A stretch of 17,053 nucleotides of DNA. Origin: GCA-2737125 sp044336815 (lineage in GTDB: Bacteria > Actinomycetota > Actinomycetes > S36-B12). Shown one piece after another: positions 14,955 to 17,053 of this stretch. The notes below the pieces were generated by a model, which saw nothing but the letters and a program-made list of their open reading frames with translations, had not been told where the DNA came from and did not search any database. The position numbers were made by a program, and so were the translations under genes. The DNA lies in the NCBI GenBank assembly GCA_044336815.1, contig JBIIOU010000029.1, positions 1 through 17,053 of the forward strand. The letters are read 5' to 3'. Every line of letters begins with the position of its first letter. Within the stretch, counting starts at the first letter, position 1.

Positions 14955-14972
14955 GTGCAGTCTTGCACCTCC
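14955..14972 (-). promoter_or_regulatory. Distant ribosome site with intervening hairpin before DUF5302 gene
   Basis: On the minus strand GGAGG (14972-14968) is followed by GTGCA-AGAC-TGCAC (14968-14955), a perfect 5-base stem, and then the ATG at 14952. Folding of the stem would bring the distant GGAGG nearer the start codon, or partly cover it. Confidence 0.35.
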
Positions 14973-15002
14973 AATGGCACCTGTTGACATGGGTGGCCGT
15001 GA

Positions 15003-15521
15003 TTGAATGGGGTGGTGGTGCAGGTATTGAATCGGGTTATGGTGGCCTTAACCGGGCTGCTTTTATTGTCAACCGTGTCCGGTTGCGATTCGTCCTCTGG
15101 CACGATGGACTCGGGGCTACCTGACGACGCGAAAGTTGTTTATCGCTTCAACGACTCCTCGGTACCGCCGCAGTACCACCGCAGCTTCGAATTGACGGTG
15201 ACTACCAAAGAGGCCCGGCTTGTCGTCGATAGCTATGGAGAGATCCTTGCCGATGAGAAAACCGTAGAAGTCGATCAGGCGTGGCAGGTGATTACCCGGA
15301 CCTACTCGACACTTGATGCCTTACCGGTGGTGAAATCCGAACTAGGTTGTGTTGGCGGCACAAGCCGCTCGCTGGAGATCACCCAAGGCGAGACAAGTTT
15401 GAAGGATATATCCATCGAGGAATGTGGTGGGGTTAACGATGCTGCGGTATCGACCATGGCTGGTTGGGTCGATCCGGTATTGAAGCTTTTCCCGGCGATA
15501 GCGGTATTAGCGCCGAGTTGA
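15003..15521 (+). CDS. Putative lipoprotein of unknown function
   Basis: The product has a short hydrophobic signal followed by a lipobox, LLLLSTVSGC, with the lipidated Cys at residue 28 counted from the TTG at 15003. The mature part begins Ser/Gly-rich, as usual for a tether, and then reads as a roughly 140-residue beta-rich domain with two Cys (116 and 141) that may pair. I recognise no family beyond the lipoprotein signal. The start is uncertain: TTG at 15003, three GTGs at 15012-15018, TTG at 15027 (MNRVMVALTG, the best signal peptide) and ATG at 15039 all share the frame. A perfect TTGACA at 14984-14989 lacks a matching -10. tgt follows 59 bases downstream in the same direction. Confidence 0.7.
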   Translation: MNGVVVQVLNRVMVALTGLLLLSTVSGCDSSSGTMDSGLPDDAKVVYRFNDSSVPPQYHRSFELTVTTKEARLVVDSYGEILADEKTVEVDQAWQVITRTYSTLDALPVVKSELGCVGGTSRSLEITQGETSLKDISIEECGGVNDAAVSTMAGWVDPVLKLFPAIAVLAPS

Positions 15522-15580
15522 TCGGTAGTTCGCAATCATGACCGCGGGTGGTCTGGTTGGATGGCGTGGTGCCCCGAGAG

Positions 15581-16795
15581 ATGAATTTCGAAATCGTCAA
15601 TCGATTGGCACCCGAGTTGGGAGCGGCTGAGCCCCTTGGCAGGGTAGGAGTAATCACTACCCCTCACGGACAAATTCACACTCCGGCGTTCATTCCGGTG
15701 GGGACAAAAGCCACGGTTAAGGCCGTTTTACCGGAGTCGATGCGCGACTTGGGCGCGCAGGCGATTTTGTCCAATGCCTACCACCTGTATCTGCAGCCTG
15801 GATCTGACATCGTTGAAGAGGCGGGCGGGCTAGGTGCATTTATGAACTGGCCCGGCCCAACATTTACTGACAGCGGTGGATTCCAAGTACTCTCACTCGG
15901 AGTTGGATTCAAAAAGGTATTGGCGATGACCGCTGAGACGGTTCAGTCTGATGACGTCATTGCCGAAGGGCGCGATCGCCTCGCGCATGTGGACGATGAC
16001 GGGGTCACTTTCAAGTCTCACCTTGATGGTTCGATGCACCGGTTCACTCCAGAGATCTCAATGCGCGTACAACATGAGATCGGCGCCGACATCATGTTTG
16101 CCTTTGATGAGTGCACCACGCTGCTAAATACCAGGGAGTATCAGGAGCGCTCATTGGATCGAACCTACGCGTGGGCTATTCGCTGTATTTCAGAACATGT
16201 TCGCCTAACCGCTGAAAGGTCGAATAAGCCGTATCAGGCGCTTTTTGGAGTGATTCAAGGTGCGCAGTACGAGGATCTGCGGCGAAAGGCGGCGCGCGAC
16301 CTAGGGGCATTGGACTTTGACGGCTTCGGCATAGGCGGAGCACTCGATAAGGGGCAATTGGGCACCATTGTGCGCTGGGTAAATGAGGAGCTGCCGGAGA
16401 ACAAACCGCGACACCTCTTGGGTATTGGCGAGCCCGATGACCTTTTCACCGCCATAGAAAATGGCGCAGATACTTTTGACTGTGTTGCTGCATCGAGGGT
16501 TGCTCGCAATGGTGCGGTCTATAGCCGTAGCGGCAGATTCACCGTCTCAAATAGCAAGCACCGCAGGGCGTTTGAACCAATCGACGATGAATGCGACTGC
16601 TATACCTGCGCCAACTACACCCAGGCCTATCTGCATCTTCTTTTCAATGGCAAGGAGATTTTGAGCTCGATGCTCGCGACCATCCACAATGAGAGATTCA
16701 TTGTGCGCTTGGTTGAAGATATTCGCGGGAGCATCGTGTCGAATAACTTTTATGAGTTCAAGGCCGATTTCCTAGGACGCTTCTACGGCACCTAG
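15581..16795 (+). CDS. tgt: tRNA-guanine transglycosylase
   Basis: Tgt swaps guanine 34 of GUN-anticodon tRNAs for a queuosine precursor. From the ATG at 15581 the 404-residue product starts MNFEIVNRL, as typical Tgt does; a GTG at 15548 would add 11 residues. Visible features are TPAFIPVGT, TDSGGFQ (Asp97), FDECTT (Asp176), FGVIQG, the nucleophile Asp300 in TFDCV, and the zinc site Cys338-x-Cys340-x2-Cys343 with His369. The usual bacterial GGLxVGE segment reads GGALDKG (about 252-258), a form I associate with actinobacterial Tgt. Length and all catalytic residues are intact. It is convergent with a gene that reads as a queuosine-precursor transporter, which points to salvage of queuine or preQ1 rather than synthesis from GTP. 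Confidence 0.95.
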   Translation: MNFEIVNRLAPELGAAEPLGRVGVITTPHGQIHTPAFIPVGTKATVKAVLPESMRDLGAQAILSNAYHLYLQPGSDIVEEAGGLGAFMNWPGPTFTDSGGFQVLSLGVGFKKVLAMTAETVQSDDVIAEGRDRLAHVDDDGVTFKSHLDGSMHRFTPEISMRVQHEIGADIMFAFDECTTLLNTREYQERSLDRTYAWAIRCISEHVRLTAERSNKPYQALFGVIQGAQYEDLRRKAARDLGALDFDGFGIGGALDKGQLGTIVRWVNEELPENKPRHLLGIGEPDDLFTAIENGADTFDCVAASRVARNGAVYSRSGRFTVSNSKHRRAFEPIDDECDCYTCANYTQAYLHLLFNGKEILSSMLATIHNERFIVRLVEDIRGSIVSNNFYEFKADFLGRFYGT

Positions 16796-16958
16796 GGCTC
16801 AAATATTCGACCGTGGGCTCGGTGTACATGCTCTGCATTCGGACGTCGGTAACACCGCTCTGTTTAATTGTTCAAAATATCGTCATTATTCAAGATATCG
16901 GCTGTGACATTACCTAGGTTTACCATGAGATACGACTTTTTTGGAATGCAAGTGGAAA

Positions 16959-17053
16959 TTAATACGTGGGCTCGCGCTTTTTTACCGCGGCGATTACCCG
17001 ATAGGTGATGGGGAGCAGGACTACCTCGAGGAGAGTCTTGTAGATGTATCCAA
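16959..17053 (-). CDS. Queuosine precursor transporter (YhhQ/VUT type), C-terminus only
   Basis: The last 30 codons before a TAA (16961-16959) read GYIYKTLLEVVLLPITYRVI followed by AAVKKREPTY; the rest is beyond the window. The pattern (F/Y)KT.LEV.L.P.TY.V followed by a K-K/R-E tail is that of the final helix and cytoplasmic end of YhhQ-type integral membrane transporters, which take up preQ0, preQ1 or queuine. Being convergent with tgt strengthens the reading. The fragment is short, so the family call is moderate. The 163 bases between it and tgt hold no clear terminator or further gene. Confidence 0.6.
   Translation of the reverse strand, partial: GYIYKTLLEVVLLPITYRVIAAVKKREPTY

Noticed and set aside
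16925..17008. 27-codon plus-strand frame right of tgt
   Set aside because: No ribosome site, and it overlaps the antisense transporter C-terminus, which reads as a real membrane-protein end.

Overview
The window looks like chromosomal DNA from an actinobacterium (Actinomycetota). The evidence is the gene content: a PAC2-family protein, a DUF5302 protein, an actinobacterial-type SbcC, a Tgt with a GGALDK segment, and an OleB-OleC fusion of the kind known from Actinobacteria. Base composition is moderate in GC and genes are tightly packed, as in small-genome free-living lineages, but genus cannot be read from the sequence.

Layout. (1) 2-2162: the C-terminal part of SbcC, cut by the window edge, then an acyl-CoA thioesterase-like protein. 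(2) 2231-5410: a membrane-anchored lytic transglycosylase (minus) faces a GTPase with a DUF697-like tail (plus), followed by a small anchored Ala/Lys-rich protein and a PAC2 protein. (3) 5417-6910: a secreted alpha/beta hydrolase of the tripeptidyl-aminopeptidase-like type on the minus strand, divergent from (4). (4) 7030-11563: a compact hydrocarbon/beta-lactone operon oleA - oleBC (fused) - oleD with overlapping junctions. OleA joins two fatty acyl chains, OleD reduces the keto acid, the OleC domain forms a beta-lactone and the OleB domain decarboxylates it to a long-chain cis-olefin. (5) 11564-12527: nearly 1 kb without an intact gene. It holds terminators, repeats, a dense set of inverted repeats that may be an unrecognised structured RNA on the minus strand, and the decayed 5' end of a short-chain dehydrogenase. 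(6) 12528-14740: pirin and an FMN-dependent alpha-hydroxy-acid dehydrogenase, probably one operon, behind a promoter whose -10 box lies in a perfect palindrome. (7) 14749-15521: a DUF5302 protein (minus) and a lipoprotein of unknown function. (8) 15581-17053: tgt and, convergent to it at the right edge, the last 30 codons of a gene I read as a YhhQ-type queuosine-precursor transporter. Together they suggest queuosine salvage.

The best leads are the 11.6-12.0 kb candidate RNA, the ole operon with its fusion, the pirin operator, and the queuine salvage pair.
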